DNA from: Mnemiopsis leidyi
Taxonomy: Eukaryota; Ctenophora; Tentaculata; Lobata; Bolinopsidae
Direction: 5' to 3'
Assembly: GCA_000226015.1 (NCBI GenBank)
Contig: JH152760.1
Coordinates: 179,122-243,121 of the forward strand
DNA length: 64,000 bases
Shown here: one piece after another, positions 37,070-48,461 of the stretch
Layout: every line of letters starts with the position of its first letter
Position numbering within the stretch: position 1 is the first letter of the stretch
The notes under the pieces: model-generated
Database searches by the model: none
What the model saw: only the letters and a program-made list of their open reading frames with translations
What the model was told of the DNA's origin: nothing
Position numbers and translations under genes: made by a program

Positions 37070-37757
37070 TTTGTAGGTTGATAATCTACTGTCGCGGCCA
37101 TCACACCATGTACACGCTCTTACTCACTTCTGGCCTGCGCCTGGTGACATGAATTTCGAAACAATTTTAAACGCGCGGCGCGCGCATCGCCCGTTAAGCG
37201 TGCGTAAGCTCTCAGGCGCGTGTTTATTTGTCGCGGTGATACCCGACTCACGCAGCTAAAGCTGAACGTTTCGTTAGAACGTTAGACGGATATAATCTCG
37301 TCAAGTGTTTATGGACGTTTAAGTTGGATCTCACGTTGTGACCCTTCGCGCGGCAGCAGGGCTATGCAACGTGTATAGCAACGTTTAAGCACATGGTTTG
37401 TAGGTTGATAACCTACTGTCGCGGCCATCACGCGCTGTCACGCATTTATNNNNNNNNNNTGGTTTGTAGGTTGATAACCTACTGTCGCGGCCATCACGCG
37501 CTGTCACGCATTTATATTTCTGGCCTGGCGAATGAATTTCGAAGAAATTCTAGACGCGCATCGCCCGTTAAGCACATGGTTAGATGCAGTGCAAGTGAAC
37601 AGCCACGTTATTTAATTTGGCCTGATAGGCTGCATCTTGTTTGACTTTGTCCGACCCTTGTAGGTTGATAACCTACTGTGTACTGTCGCGGCCATCACGC
37701 GCTGTCACGCATTTCTGGCCTGGCGAAGAAATTCTAGACGCGCATCGCCCGTTGAGT
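37070..37757. repeat. CpG-rich repeat, four copies, each with a 17-bp palindrome; assembly gap inside
   Basis: A module begins near 37070, 37394, 37460 and 37658. Each opens with 'tgtaggttgataacctactg', continues 'tcgcggccatcacgcgctgt', and three copies go on to 'ttctggcctg' and 'cgcatcgcccgtt'. In three copies GTAGGTTGATAACCTAC is a perfect inverted repeat with a 3-nt loop; the first has one mismatch. Ten Ns lie at 37450-37459. The sequences on the two sides of the gap are identical for about 56 bp, so copies 2 and 3 may be the same locus seen from two contig ends. The high CpG content stands out from the surrounding DNA. Confidence 0.85.
37450..37459. other. Assembly gap (10 N)
   Basis: An N run between two identical flanks of about 56 bp, likely overlapping contig ends that were not merged. 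Confidence 1.
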
Positions 37758-37972
37758 CCGACCCTCATTCGAAACAAAAATAAAATGACGGGAAAATTAA
37801 AATAAAATGACGGAAGGGTGCGCGGGAGGGTTGAGGGTGCACAGATATCATTTTGTCAACATATTATCCACAGTCCACAGGGGACTATGTAATATAATTT
37901 ATTGAAGTTCAAAACCGGGCCGTATTGTGAGGTTACCGATTATAAAAGTTGATTGATTGAGGTTAAAACAAC

Positions 37973-37998
37973 ACGCGCGGATGGACTGCGCCGCGCGT
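37973..37998. repeat. GC hairpin, 8-bp arms
   Basis: ACGCGCGG and CCGCGCGT form perfect arms around a 10-nt loop (ATGGACTGCG). It sits at the right margin of the CpG-rich block. Confidence 0.6.
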
Positions 37999-38649
37999 GG
38001 TAATGGTTTTTGCATAATCGAACTTGCATAGTACCGACCATAAAGTTTGTGCGCGAGTCGAGCGCTGTTCTATACTACGATTTCAGCCGTTGGCTTTCTC
38101 TTATATTTCTCATCACCCAAAGTTGTTAAGATTGTTATTGTTATTTCTATTTCTAAAACATCATCGATCTGTCTCGATGTTTTTCATTTTTGAATTTCTT
38201 CGGAATAAAACTAGCTAAAGCGATGAGGAGTTCGGACGTTTTATACAATCTATCCAGACCTCGAGAAACTTTTACTTAAATGATTACTCTCTCACACTGG
38301 GGTCCAGGATTAATGCCAGGGATGCTTATTATTAATGTTACTGGTATCGTCAACCATATTTTGTTACTTATTTTTCCTCAACCTTTGTTATCAGCTATCT
38401 ACTTAGTGGACCAATCGTCAGGCTTAATATGATTCATTTTCTATGTAGTCTCTGTTAGGTGTTGTTGTTCTTCGATGAAAATTCCAATTTAAATCCTATC
38501 GTTTTACTGTAAATTCTGAACTACAATTCATGATTTGTGCTTTGTTTGTGGATCAAAAGTTAAAAAACTAGTAGAGAGACCAGAGTTGAAGTGTAATGCC
38601 TTAACATGCCTCTCATCTTGTTTACCATCCCTAGTTTTAGGGGGAAGGG

Positions 38650-38785
38650 GGGGTGCGGTAAGGCAAGACCATGACCTAGACTCCCTGGAATTTGTCTCTT
38701 GGTCAGATTTTTAAGAATAACTTGACTGTAAACATGAAAAGTTTGAATTCTTGCCATGGTCATAGGCAAAATTTTAACCAATAGC
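38650..38785 (+). repeat. Dispersed repeat, copy 1
   Basis: The stretch 'ggtaaggcaagaccatgacc' then 'ctccctggaatttgtc' and 'atggtcataggcaaaatttt' shares its order of motifs with 39620-39775 and, inverted, with 63765-63875. The shared words are 'taaggca', 'ctggaatt' and 'ggtcat'. The type of element is unknown. Confidence 0.5.
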
Positions 38786-39273
38786 CCTCGGTAGTATCAA
38801 GAAATATATAATAATAATAGGAAATTCTCTGAATTTTCACAGGAAAAAAGAATTTTGGAAAAATATTGAAAACTTTTTGTTATAGCCATTTGAATCAACA
38901 TTTGAATCAACAATGTGTTCACCCCTGGGGGTATCTTTATGATGTATTTTAAACTTTCCAAACGTTTTACTAACAAATAAAACCAGCTTCCAAGCCCCCC
39001 CCCCCCTTGCGACCACAAGGTTTTCTGGACTGATTTTGGTACCAGCCTCGACATAAAATTTGAATTTTTGACAATTTTTTTAGCTTGATTTAGTGCTGAA
39101 ACTCGATTTTATTGCCACTTACCATGTAAAATGGTCCTATATGTCGAAACCTATGGGTACATTCAATCGATTTTTATCATTAAGTTGTAGGTAAATATTA
39201 TGGATATTTTTTGGCTTTATTTGAGCCCAAAATCCATATTTATTCCACAAACTGAAAATTTTTGTTGTTTTTT

Positions 39274-39350
39274 GTGGTAACATGAGCTAAAATGTATGAA
39301 CACTCTCAGACGTGGTAACATGAGCTAAAATGTATGAACACTCTCAGACG
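39274..39350. repeat. 38-bp direct duplication
   Basis: A 38-bp unit beginning 'gtggtaacatgagctaaaat' occurs at 39274 and again at 39312 with no visible difference, so it is recent. Confidence 0.9.
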
Positions 39351-39619
39351 AAAACATAAGGAACAAATAGTAATACCCAGGGTACAAAAGGTATCATAAC
39401 TGAAGGCCAGAAAGGAAACTTTTTTGAAAATCGAAAATTTGCTAGTCAAAAAATATGTTTTTGTGTGACGCACAGTGGCCCAAATTTTTCTAAAATTGAA
39501 ATTTTGAAAAAAAATATACACCCTAGGATTTTAAAACGTGTTTTAATCGATTTTTGACTGATTTTAAGTCTAAATGACCACTATTTGGTTTATAATATGG
39601 TTTCTTCAGAAATAAGGCT

Positions 39620-39775
39620 TCTGATAAGGCACTGACAATGACACCCTGGAATTGTCCCTGGTCAATGATCACAATGGTCATTTTATGGTCAAATTTCATA
39701 GTCTAATTTTTTGTCGCCATTTTGACAATGGAAAGTTTGGTCTTTTGCCTTGGTCATAGTCAAAATTTATTATTA
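39620..39775 (+). repeat. Dispersed repeat, copy 2
   Basis: Here the shared words are 'gataaggcactgacaatgac', 'ccctggaattgtccctggtc' and 'ccttggtcatagtcaaaatt'. The ends match 38650-38785 best at 'ggtcatag.caaaattt'. Confidence 0.5.
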
Positions 39776-39955
39776 TATAAGATAGAGAAATAGATAGAGA
39801 TAAAGATAAATAGGTAGAGTGAGACAGAGAGATTTGGATAGAGATAGGGATTAAAAGTTAAAGGTAGAGATACGGCTAGAACTTGGTAGAAAGACATAGA
39901 GATAGCCCTTGAAAAAGAAAGAGATAGAGAGAGAGGTAAGTAGAAAGAAATAGAG
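39775..39955. repeat. GATA/GAGA low-complexity tract
   Basis: Degenerate GATAGA and GAGATA units run for about 180 bp. Open frames across it are low-complexity artefacts. Confidence 0.85.
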
Positions 39956-40108
39956 CCCTGCCCCCATCCCTGCCCCAACTCTGCCCCAAGCTTGTCTGCC
40001 CAGACCCTGACCAGACCTTGCCCCTACCCTGTCCCCACCTTGCTTTTGGCCCAGACCCTGCCCCATACCCTGGGCCAACTGTGCCCCTACCCTGCCTCGG
40101 CCGTTTAC
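39956..40108. repeat. CCCTGCCC-type minisatellite
   Basis: Irregular copies of 'ccctgcccc' and 'cagaccctgacc' follow directly on the GATA tract. The G-rich minus strand yields Gly/Gln-rich open frames that I treat as artefacts. Confidence 0.8.
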
Positions 40109-40649
40109 CCTTTTGCGCACATCTAATTATCATTCTCATTGTGTACATCTTGATTCTGTTATTTCTGTGATGTTTGCTTTTTAGGTGTTGTTACATATTA
40201 AACTACACCCTTTTGATAGTTTCTTGTTCTTATTACCCACATTTTTGTTCAAAACTTGACGCAACCCCAACTGATACTAAGTAATAAGTAAGAAAATAAC
40301 TACTAAAAGAAACAGAATCTGGCAAATTCTAACGACCTTTGTGCATGTGTATCAAAGGGCAAAAGTTTGCACTCTGAAGTCTCCCTCATTTCTTCCTCTC
40401 ATAACTAAATAAACAGAGTGTTTTCTAAAATCTAAGCTCAATCCCAGGTTTTCTCTACAACTTACTAAGCTGTCTTACAAGAGGAGATTGCTTAAGCCCT
40501 CAATATAAAGATTAATTGTCACTGATTGCGTGGTATGATGTGATCAACGTGGGAGCTAGAATTTGAAGGGTTCAAGTTGTCGGCCACTGGCCATGTGATA
40601 GTAACTTTCGCTTGCATTGACTGCTTTTAACCGCTATTAACCATTACTG

Positions 40650-40735
40650 TATACTTGGGAAACCGGCTCATTGCTAGATGATATCAAGGTACTATATACT
40701 TGGGAATCCGACTCATTGCTAGATGATCAAGGTAA
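40650..40735. repeat. 45-bp direct duplication
   Basis: 'tatacttggga' followed by 'ctcattgctagatgat' is repeated in two adjacent copies starting at 40650 and about 40695. They differ by a few bases. Confidence 0.8.
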
Positions 40736-41659
40736 TAAGGTCTGAAGGGCCAAAATGAGGTGTTATTCTTTCATTTTAATTCCCTGTTTCTGTTTCTGTC
40801 CAATGTTGAACCTAGCATGTGCCACGTTGAAATTCGTACTACATAATATACACTGTGACATCTTATCAAAGCCTGCGTCCAATTACCAACTTAACCTGCA
40901 AAGATTTGTGGATCTTTACTAGTATTTTTTCATAAGATCGGCGAGAAGTTGTTTTGCAAACCTTGTAATACTGGAGTTGAATGTTGATCATGTTCTGGAA
41001 TTCCATTGTCCAATCGAAGGTCTGTGCAAATCTTACTTTTTCCAAATTAACATTTACCAATATACATTTGCAGTGGAAGTGGTTTACCTCTGCACCATAA
41101 CAGTACCTGCAGGAGGAGTTATCATCTTGCCAAGTCATCTTGCCAAGTCGCAATCAACAGTTTCAACTTGAGCCAAAAATAAAATTAAAACGCCATACAA
41201 TCACTGCATATTCGAGGCAATTTTTAACTGAACGCCGCCACACAATTTGTTTCTTGAGCAAATGCAATATCGAGGAAGAAACCAGATACATTTGTTAAAC
41301 AAGACAAAGTATTCAGATCTTACCAGAAAGTTAGGAAAGTTTGAATGATTATATTTGCTTAGGGATACGGCTAAGAAAGGAACAAAGTGGAAAGAATTGT
41401 TTGATAGTTTGTCATGCACTGAAAAGATTTTGAAGATGATCCCTTGAGCTATTAAACGTTTGTTATACAGTTTCATGTGTAAGTAAACGTTACCGCGGGG
41501 ATAACTTTCAGCTCTTTACCTTAGCTTCACGAGGGGATAAATGATTGGACTTGTCAGGTACTTCAGATTTGTCAACTTGAGGATTTTCAATCGACTGTAA
41601 TGTAGAAACTTTTATACAATGGAGATCTACTTTTAGGTCACGAAGGCAACATTACCTTG

Positions 41660-42000
41660 CTGTGGCTGCTGGACAACTTCACCACATAATTGACAGGGTG
41701 GATTGATCAGTTGATTGGGTACCCAATCAATAGATCTTGTTTACATGGGACCTCCCGAATGGAAGTCTGATGCTCTACGCTCTGCACCACTCAGCCACTT
41801 AGTAGAGGTTCTAGGACCTTCTGGAGTGGCGCACGGGCACAATCTTCGATCTATAAATCAGAAATCTGTGGTGGAGTTGGCCGCCTGATCTTGTGGTGAA
41901 GTTGTCGTTGCAGAAGGTCACCAGATCTGGTGGCCTGTCAAATTGATTGGGTACCCTGTTAAGGGTGTGGGAACTGCCAAATATGTGGTGAAGTTGTCGG
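41660..42000. repeat. Inverted repeat pair with a tRNA-like fragment
   Basis: 'gacaacttcaccacataatt' near 41670 faces its near-complement 'atatgtggtgaagttgtc' near 41981, and 'ttgattgggtaccc' flanks both. Between them, on the minus strand, 'aagtggctgagtggtgcaga' resembles a tRNA A-box region. It may be a second SINE type or a small inverted-repeat element. Confidence 0.3.
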
Positions 42001-43080
42001 TCACCCCTTGCTGTTCGTATTTAATTGATTCTTTTTTTGATTGATTCTTTTTGAAGCGATGGGAAGCAAGGATATTTAAATTGTTTTGATGCATTTTAGA
42101 TATCGAGAAATAAAACACGTAGTGGTTTCTGAAAGTCGAGTAAGTTAGAACACGTCAGTTTGTGTACATGTTTTAGGAATTGATAAAAAAGAGACACCAC
42201 GACTGTTGTCCAAAGCCAAATGTTATCTGAACGCTGGAGACATTGGCAAAATTTGCAGCGTACATGGCGCAATACCGCCAGACGCGCAGCGCACGTACGT
42301 CCATAATGTAATGAGTGTACTGTGTTGGATGTCCAATCTCGTCAAATTCTAGAGCGTATTTCTGACCCTCTGTCGAGTGCTCGTTTTTCTTGGCCGTAGC
42401 CGGTAGCCCGTATTCATTGATTTAAAAACTGGCTTATCAGTTTAACTTTAAGTTTCAGTATATCTCGAGAACTAACCTTATCCTCTGCAGGTTAGGGTAA
42501 ATGACTACATCGTTAATTCGAGCTAACATAGTTTCTTCCTTGGTAAGTTTTTAACTATATGTCTCCTCTTGAGTCTAGGCCAATTTCCTAACCCGTAGAG
42601 CCTACATTTTAACTTAGTTTTAAGTAGGTAACTACTGCTATCAAGAGATGCGTACGTACGTACGTTTCGGTACGTTCCGCTTCTATATGGACCTTACCGT
42701 GAATCTGCTTACGATCGTATAATTTCAACGGACGACCGTCTGAAGACTGAGCGTCTGTTTTGTGTTTATCTTGATTTGACTTTCGAATCTCGCCACGTGC
42801 CAGATTTGTTTATTTATTGTGTTATTGTCAGTGGAAGATTTTCTCAGTATTTACCAATTTTTCCGCGAATAAGTAAAATGAGATGGAATCCGGATATGTC
42901 GTATCAGATATTTGAAAAAACACACCATTACATCTGTATCAAATTAAATGAAATAACCGTTATAGAAAAAATGAATTGCCATGAACACAGTCTCTCTATC
43001 AATACACAGTTTCAAGCCCATCGTATTGTACAATTTCCTTAAAATACTCATAATTGAGCTCCAAAGCTTTCGCGTCCCAG

Positions 43081-45394
43081 TTACGTCTGAGTGGTTATAG
43101 GAATATTCTGTGGACTCAAAACATTGTAAGCGAGATACTTGCCCTCGTTCCTCTGTGTAATCTTATCTCTCAGTCCCTCCATCTCCACCACCATCCGTTT
43201 TATACAACCCTCCTGCTCCCCCGACACCGCCATGTTCTCTCCCAGGTAGCCCAGCTTGTGTTCCGCCTTTGTCTCCACATAGAACCGCTCTATAGGAGAG
43301 AAGTTACCTAGAACTTCCGTGATAACCATGATGGCTAGAGCACACTCGTACTGAGGTAGAGATTGCATGATGTGTTCCATAGTGATGACGTCATCTTGTT
43401 TTGGGGGAGGGTTCCGGAGAGAGGGGGGAGCGTTAGGGACGTATCCTAGATACTTGTTGATCTGGAAGTTTACACCTGTGTGATAGCAGGAAACGTTGAA
43501 GATCAGAACTGTCAGGTACTCCACCAGCTTTTCTTTGGAGGGGAGCGATTCTGGAAATCCTGCTCCACCGAAGCCCTTAAAACCGATATCCTTGATTTCT
43601 TGTACGAAGGTTTGTAACTCATGATCCTTAGTAACATCGTCATCACCATGATATGACAAGTCCACCATCTCTGTTATGTAATTCAGGAGGATTTCCCACA
43701 ACGCCTCACAGTCATCACGAAAGTAGTAGTTCGGGAGATCCTTGAGTCCCCTAGTTTTAAAGTCTACCGGGACTACCATGTTATCGTAACGCAACTCTTT
43801 GCAGCAGTTCACCAACAATTTGGGTAGGTCATCTCCGGACGACATGAATTTCGCGAAAGCATTTTGATCAGAAGCAATAAGATTTTCTCTAGCTTGACAG
43901 TTAACTCCGACTATTCCTTGGAAGTGTGGCTTGAGCAGTCTAAACAGTGGATGTGAGCTAGAGAGGTTCCGGTACATGGAGATAGCAAACACTTCATTTT
44001 GAGCGTGAGCTCTGGCGTAGTGGGTTCCAATACTATAAACACCCCAATCTGCGCATCTGAAGTGCATTTTGGCAAAAAGCCAAGCCAAGTTCGTGGGGTC
44101 CTCCTTAGAAACATCGTTTTCTGGTGGATACCAAAAAGTTTCAGGTTCACCATCATTCTTGTTTTCCAGCCGGATCAGAACCGGAACAAAAGATTCCTCC
44201 TCAGGACGTGCCTTGCTGTGGAACAAGAGAACATCTGCGTGTGTTACATACCAGGTCTGATCGTGTCCGGTAATCTTTTTGCTGAGTTTTCCTCCATGCT
44301 TTATTCCTTCTAGTGTTCCGGAATTTTTGATTTCATATAGTCGTCCTTCGCTTATGACGGTGTTAATGTCTTCTCCATCAATAGCATAGCTTGGCATCAT
44401 TTTAATTCCTGCTTCCCAAGTTTCTGAAAGTTTTTCCACTTTCCATAACTTAGTTGAGTTAGGACCCTGGATAATCTGCCGTCCAAATTCAGGGTCTTGA
44501 TGGAAGATCTGTCCAACTTTTAACCCGTCCTTAATTTCGGACTTACTCCAACCGACTTTCTCACCCATGTGCACAAAGCACTCCATGTAATGAGAAAAGG
44601 ACTTAAAATCTCTCTCAGGAGCTTCACCACAACACCCACACAGACAGTTAAGCAGAACGGCAGGAATAATTTTACGTTGACCCTCAACTATAGAAGTAGA
44701 AAAGGATTCTATCCAAGCTTGTCGGAACTGGAGGAAGCGAGGGAGATCTTTATATTTTTTGTATCCAACAAAACCACAAATAGGTCCTACCCTATCCTCC
44801 CTCTCCCAGGGTACCATCGACTTGATAATGTTGAGTTCCTTCTCTCTGGCTCTCCTGATGAAGTCCTCAAGTTGATCATGATCTGCAGACCCGCCCCCTG
44901 GCTGGGCATACAGGTAGGGAGCACAGCCGTGGCTAGGAGCATCCTTCTCAGAAGAACCACAGCAGGCTGAACAGGGGGTGTGGGGACTGAGGTAGTTGTG
45001 GATGGGGAACCGGTAGATAGCCTGGTTCCACACAATGTCTACTTCCCTGATATAGAGCGGATCGACGCAGCAGCAGCTACAACCTTTACCCTCGATCTCT
45101 ATTTTCACTAGTTTCGGTTCTCCCACCATCTTCTCCTTATTAACAAAGAACTCTACATCAACCGTCCCCTCATTATCTATGTCATACTTCCTATCTTTTA
45201 ACACCAACACGTCTGATTCTCTGACAGCAGCTTTTGGGTCTTCATTAGCACCAGGGTTGATGGTTATCCTTTATAGTGCCTTGATCCCACTTTTTGACGG
45301 TCCCTTTCTCGGGAAAGTCGAAGCCAGTGTGGAGGTAGACACGATACACATCGCTGCTCACTGCAAGGATCGCCCTGCTGGGGGATGAACCCAT
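43081..45394 (-). CDS. Animal lipoxygenase (PLAT plus catalytic domain), single exon, with a frame break
   Basis: Non-haem iron dioxygenase of polyunsaturated fatty acids, related to 5-lipoxygenase and coral lipoxygenases. The ATG at 45394 opens MGSSPSRAILAV then VYRVYLHTGFDFPEKG, the first PLAT strands. That frame ends near 45263, and the rest of PLAT and the catalytic domain continue in the next frame from about 45270 to 43081, so one base is in excess near 45275. Iron ligands are visible: H-x4-H in THYARAH and H-x3-N in CYHTGVNF. YLGYVPNAPPSLRNPPP and EFLR-type substrate-channel regions are typical. The protein ends IPITTQT where animal lipoxygenases end in Ile, whose carboxylate binds iron. 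Cysteine clusters (GCSCCC, CSACC, CLCGCCG) are unusual. It may be active with an altered site, or a decaying gene; the long intact catalytic frame argues against great age as a pseudogene. Confidence 0.9.
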
Positions 45395-45522
45395 CTCTAC
45401 AAACTTTTTAGGGTTTTATCGTAAACTCGTTATGGAATCTCTTTTGATTTGGAATTGTCGAAAAGCAATTAAAAAAATTTATGAAAGTAAGAAAGTGAAA
45501 AATGTTGGAAAGTTGTGCTTTA

Positions 45523-46470
45523 TGTAAATTTTGGTAAAAGGGTCATATAGTTTGGTGAGTGGGGCGATTAGCGCCAATGGATCCAATCAATGTAACAAAT
45601 GGATGTTCCAATGGTGCCAATGGCGATGAGGTCAGTGGTGCCAATGGTGGTCCCCACTCCCCATCGCCATAGGCGCCAATGGTTGTGTTCCATTGGCGAC
45701 AATTGCTATCGTCAATGGCGATCAATGATCAATGGCGACCAATGGTATCAATGGCGATGCAATGGCAATTATGGTACCAATGGCGACAATGGGACAAACA
45801 ATGGCCACAATGCTATCAATGGCGACAATGAAACCAATGGCGACAATGAAACCAATGGCGACAATGAGACCAATGGCAACAATGGCAATAATGGTACCAA
45901 TGACGATAATCAGGAAATAAGAATACCGACGGTGGTGCCTATGGTGACAGTGAAACCAATGGCGACAGTGATGACAGTGGCACCAAAGGCGTCAATGGCG
46001 CCAATGGCGATAATCAGATAATAATTTTACCGAATTATCGGCATTGACGTCAGTGGTGTCAATGGCGCCATACAAGCCAATGTCGCCATTTGCACCACTG
46101 CCGCCATTTATGAGGCATCATTTTTGTAGTTATTTGTAGTATCATTTTTATCTTTGTCTGATTGCGCCAATGGCGACATTGACTTGTATGGCGCCTTGTG
46201 GCCAATGTCGCCATTGTCGGTACCATTGTCACCATTGGTACCATTGTCGGTACCATTGTAGCTATTGGTACCATTGTCGCCATAGTCGCCATTGGTACCA
46301 TTGTCGCCATTGTAATTCCAAATGATCCATTCACTCTGAGTGGTGATCGTGAAAAAGGTATCGCCATCGAGTGGTTCCAATGGATCCATTATAAATGATC
46401 CGATGGACGCCAATGACGTCAATTGCCCCACTCGCCAAACTATATGACCTTTTTACCTAAATTTTTACGA
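45523..46470. mobile_element. Foldback transposon-like element with terminal and internal inverted repeats
   Basis: The left end 'ggtaaaagggtcatatagtt' and the right end, read inverted as 'ggtaaaaaggtcatatagtt', form terminal inverted repeats that go on through 'tgg.gagtggggc.att'. Inside, the left half is built from AATGGCGACA-type words and the right half from their complements. The innermost arms, 46064-46090 and 46169-46195, match at 26 of 27 bases. The whole element could fold into one long hairpin. No transposase frame is present, so it is non-autonomous. The NGDNGTN-type open frames are repeat artefacts. Confidence 0.85.
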
Positions 46471-47868
46471 AATCAATTAATAGTTACGAAATCAATTGAT
46501 AAGTCAATCTACCGATGTCAAATTGATGTACACTGAAATGAAACGAAAAGAGTAACTGAAGTAACAGTTAACGATATCTAAAATATAGATTATTGCCATT
46601 TAAATTCAACAATATTCACAAGCACAGCCCTTTGAAGCATGCTATAGCCTTAACATGAGTTTGCACTACTATCTGCGTCTGTCAGCTGATAAGCTTCTTT
46701 AAAACTAGTTCTTTGCAGCTATTAGCTCATATATTGTTCAAACATATGCTTGATCGGTTCCCCTGCATACGTGCAGCCATCATCAAGCACTTTTTACACC
46801 AGATCGTTATAGTGAATATCAAAATCAGTTGTTGCACTTGTTGAGTATGGCCCTGAGATTAAATATTTTATTAATAGCATTCGCGAATAAATCCGTTATA
46901 TTGGCTGCAACGATTTACTTTTAACTGTAATACGCGTTGTTCGATCCTTAGCTCAGTCTACGACCTGAATGGAGTCATATAAGATATGTATTTTATTATG
47001 AGAAAAGAATGTTATTTTCATTAAAGCAAAATATATAAGATAATAATGATACTTAGATACGAAAGTTCAAACGTTATCAACTTTCACACTCTTTTATAAC
47101 TGAACTCGTGATTATTGGAATTGGAATGAAAGTAAACTCACACTATCTGACAATTAAAGTTGATCCTTGGTAACAATCCTTTGCCAGGCTTTCTCTTAAC
47201 TCCGCTTTTTGCCGCTCCTAAAACGAATAGAGCCGAAAGTAACCAGGCCAATAATCCTTTACAAACTCTTTAAATGACTATGTTCTCTTAGTTCGGTTAA
47301 GACTTACATGCGGCCTGATACTATCAGTATTACTACTGAAAATCTCGGTTTTGTTTAAAACTTTGATCAAAGTAAATTCATCTCAAAAATGCTAACCATA
47401 TGCTTTAACTATAGAGATATTTGTCCTAGTTGCAAATGCAGCAACTCTATGCAAACACGGCTAAACATTAAAACCCTCCCACCGTCAGCGTCAAACTTCT
47501 CATCTTCAGATAGTTAGCTGAAGCAGAAAATTTGCTTGCTTGGCATGAGAGTCAGATCAGTTTGAACGTAGAACCATGAAACATTGGAACAGAGTTAGGG
47601 CCGTTTCGAAAAAAAATGGATACAACGGTCTATAAATTTGACAAATATTAGTGGTAATCACGGAAATTATCATGTTCATTGAAGGAACAGCAAACGACTG
47701 GTTATAAAATTTGGCCTGGACCGGGTTTGTCTACATTTGCCCTGCCTGCGTGGGGATCAGTCGTGCGACTTCTAGAATTATACCGGGTTTGAAAACTGTA
47801 TAGTGCGGAAGTCTAAAGCTTGTTTTAGTGAAGGTATAAAGTTTAACATATCAGTCCTGCGTTCAATC
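46471..47868. other. Gene-free stretch
   Basis: AT-rich sequence between the foldback element and a small possible membrane-protein frame. I see nothing else in it. Confidence 0.45.
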
Positions 47869-48189
47869 ATGAAGAATTTATTGGAAGAGTTCACGGATCA
47901 ACAATTGGAAAATAGATCTCTAAATTATTGGAAGATTTTTGGGGTTTTATTACTTTTTGGTGGTTTTATTACTCTTCTGATGCTTTTATTTGGTTTGTTG
48001 CACAAGTATATCCAGTTTTTAAAAAAGTGCAAAAATTTTAAACGTTGTCCAATTCAAACTCCATTTTTAAGTTTCACAAAACACCCTGTTTACTATATCA
48101 TCAGACATCAAAACACTCTCACATCAATAAGCCTTTGCTCTGATCAAAGTGTGTACAGTATTCTACAGTCTTCCTCTCATAAGAGATGA
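47869..48189 (+). CDS. Possible small single-pass membrane protein
   Basis: An open frame of 106 aa from ATG 47869 (MKNLLEEFTDQQLENRSLNY) has one strong hydrophobic segment (residues about 26-47, FGVLLLFGGFITLLMLLFGLL). A basic stretch (KKCKNFKRC) follows, so the N-terminus would be outside, with one N-glycosylation site (NRS). I know no homologue, and base composition is like the surrounding AT-rich DNA. It may be an exon, a small orphan gene or a chance frame. Confidence 0.3.
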   Translation: MKNLLEEFTDQQLENRSLNYWKIFGVLLLFGGFITLLMLLFGLLHKYIQFLKKCKNFKRCPIQTPFLSFTKHPVYYIIRHQNTLTSISLCSDQSVYSILQSSSHKR

Positions 48190-48461
48190 TTAAAAAAGTA
48201 AAAAATGCTTACAATCAAATTCATAATAATTTGTAGTCAAAATCTAGGTTTCTGAGTTTAATTATCATGAAAAACATTAACTTTACCGACCTTAGTCTCA
48301 GTTTCAAATATTTGCTGTTTTTAGTCATATGTTATGAATCAAGACTTCTGAACAGGCCAAATCTTCCCATCCTAAATTTATAAGATAATTCTACGATCAT
48401 AATTGCTCTTAACTCTTAGTTCCTGTTCTGAATGTCAATTTTCTAACAATCTCTTCTATAT

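Larger units (their letters stand above)
40109..43080. other. Gene-free, repeat-poor DNA before the lipoxygenase
   Basis: About 3 kb with no recognisable gene. It contains the two small repeats listed separately (40650-40735 and 41660-42000) and a TACG run near 42650. Frames of 60-95 codons show neither coding bias nor resemblance. Confidence 0.5.

Noticed and set aside
39760-40148. Gly/Gln-rich frames near 40000
   Set aside because: Translations of a CCCTGCCC minisatellite and a GATA tract.
42776-43042. 88-codon plus-strand frame next to the lipoxygenase
   Set aside because: No motif, no membrane or signal segment, AT-driven composition.
35833-43080. A large transposon or virus-like element filling the gene-free block
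   Set aside because: I found no polymerase, integrase, transposase or capsid-like frame and no long terminal repeats; only small repeats are supported.
45599-46431. Asn/Gly/Asp- and Met/Thr/Val-rich frames in the foldback element
   Set aside because: They arise from repeated AATGGCGACA words, have no fold and mirror each other on both strands.
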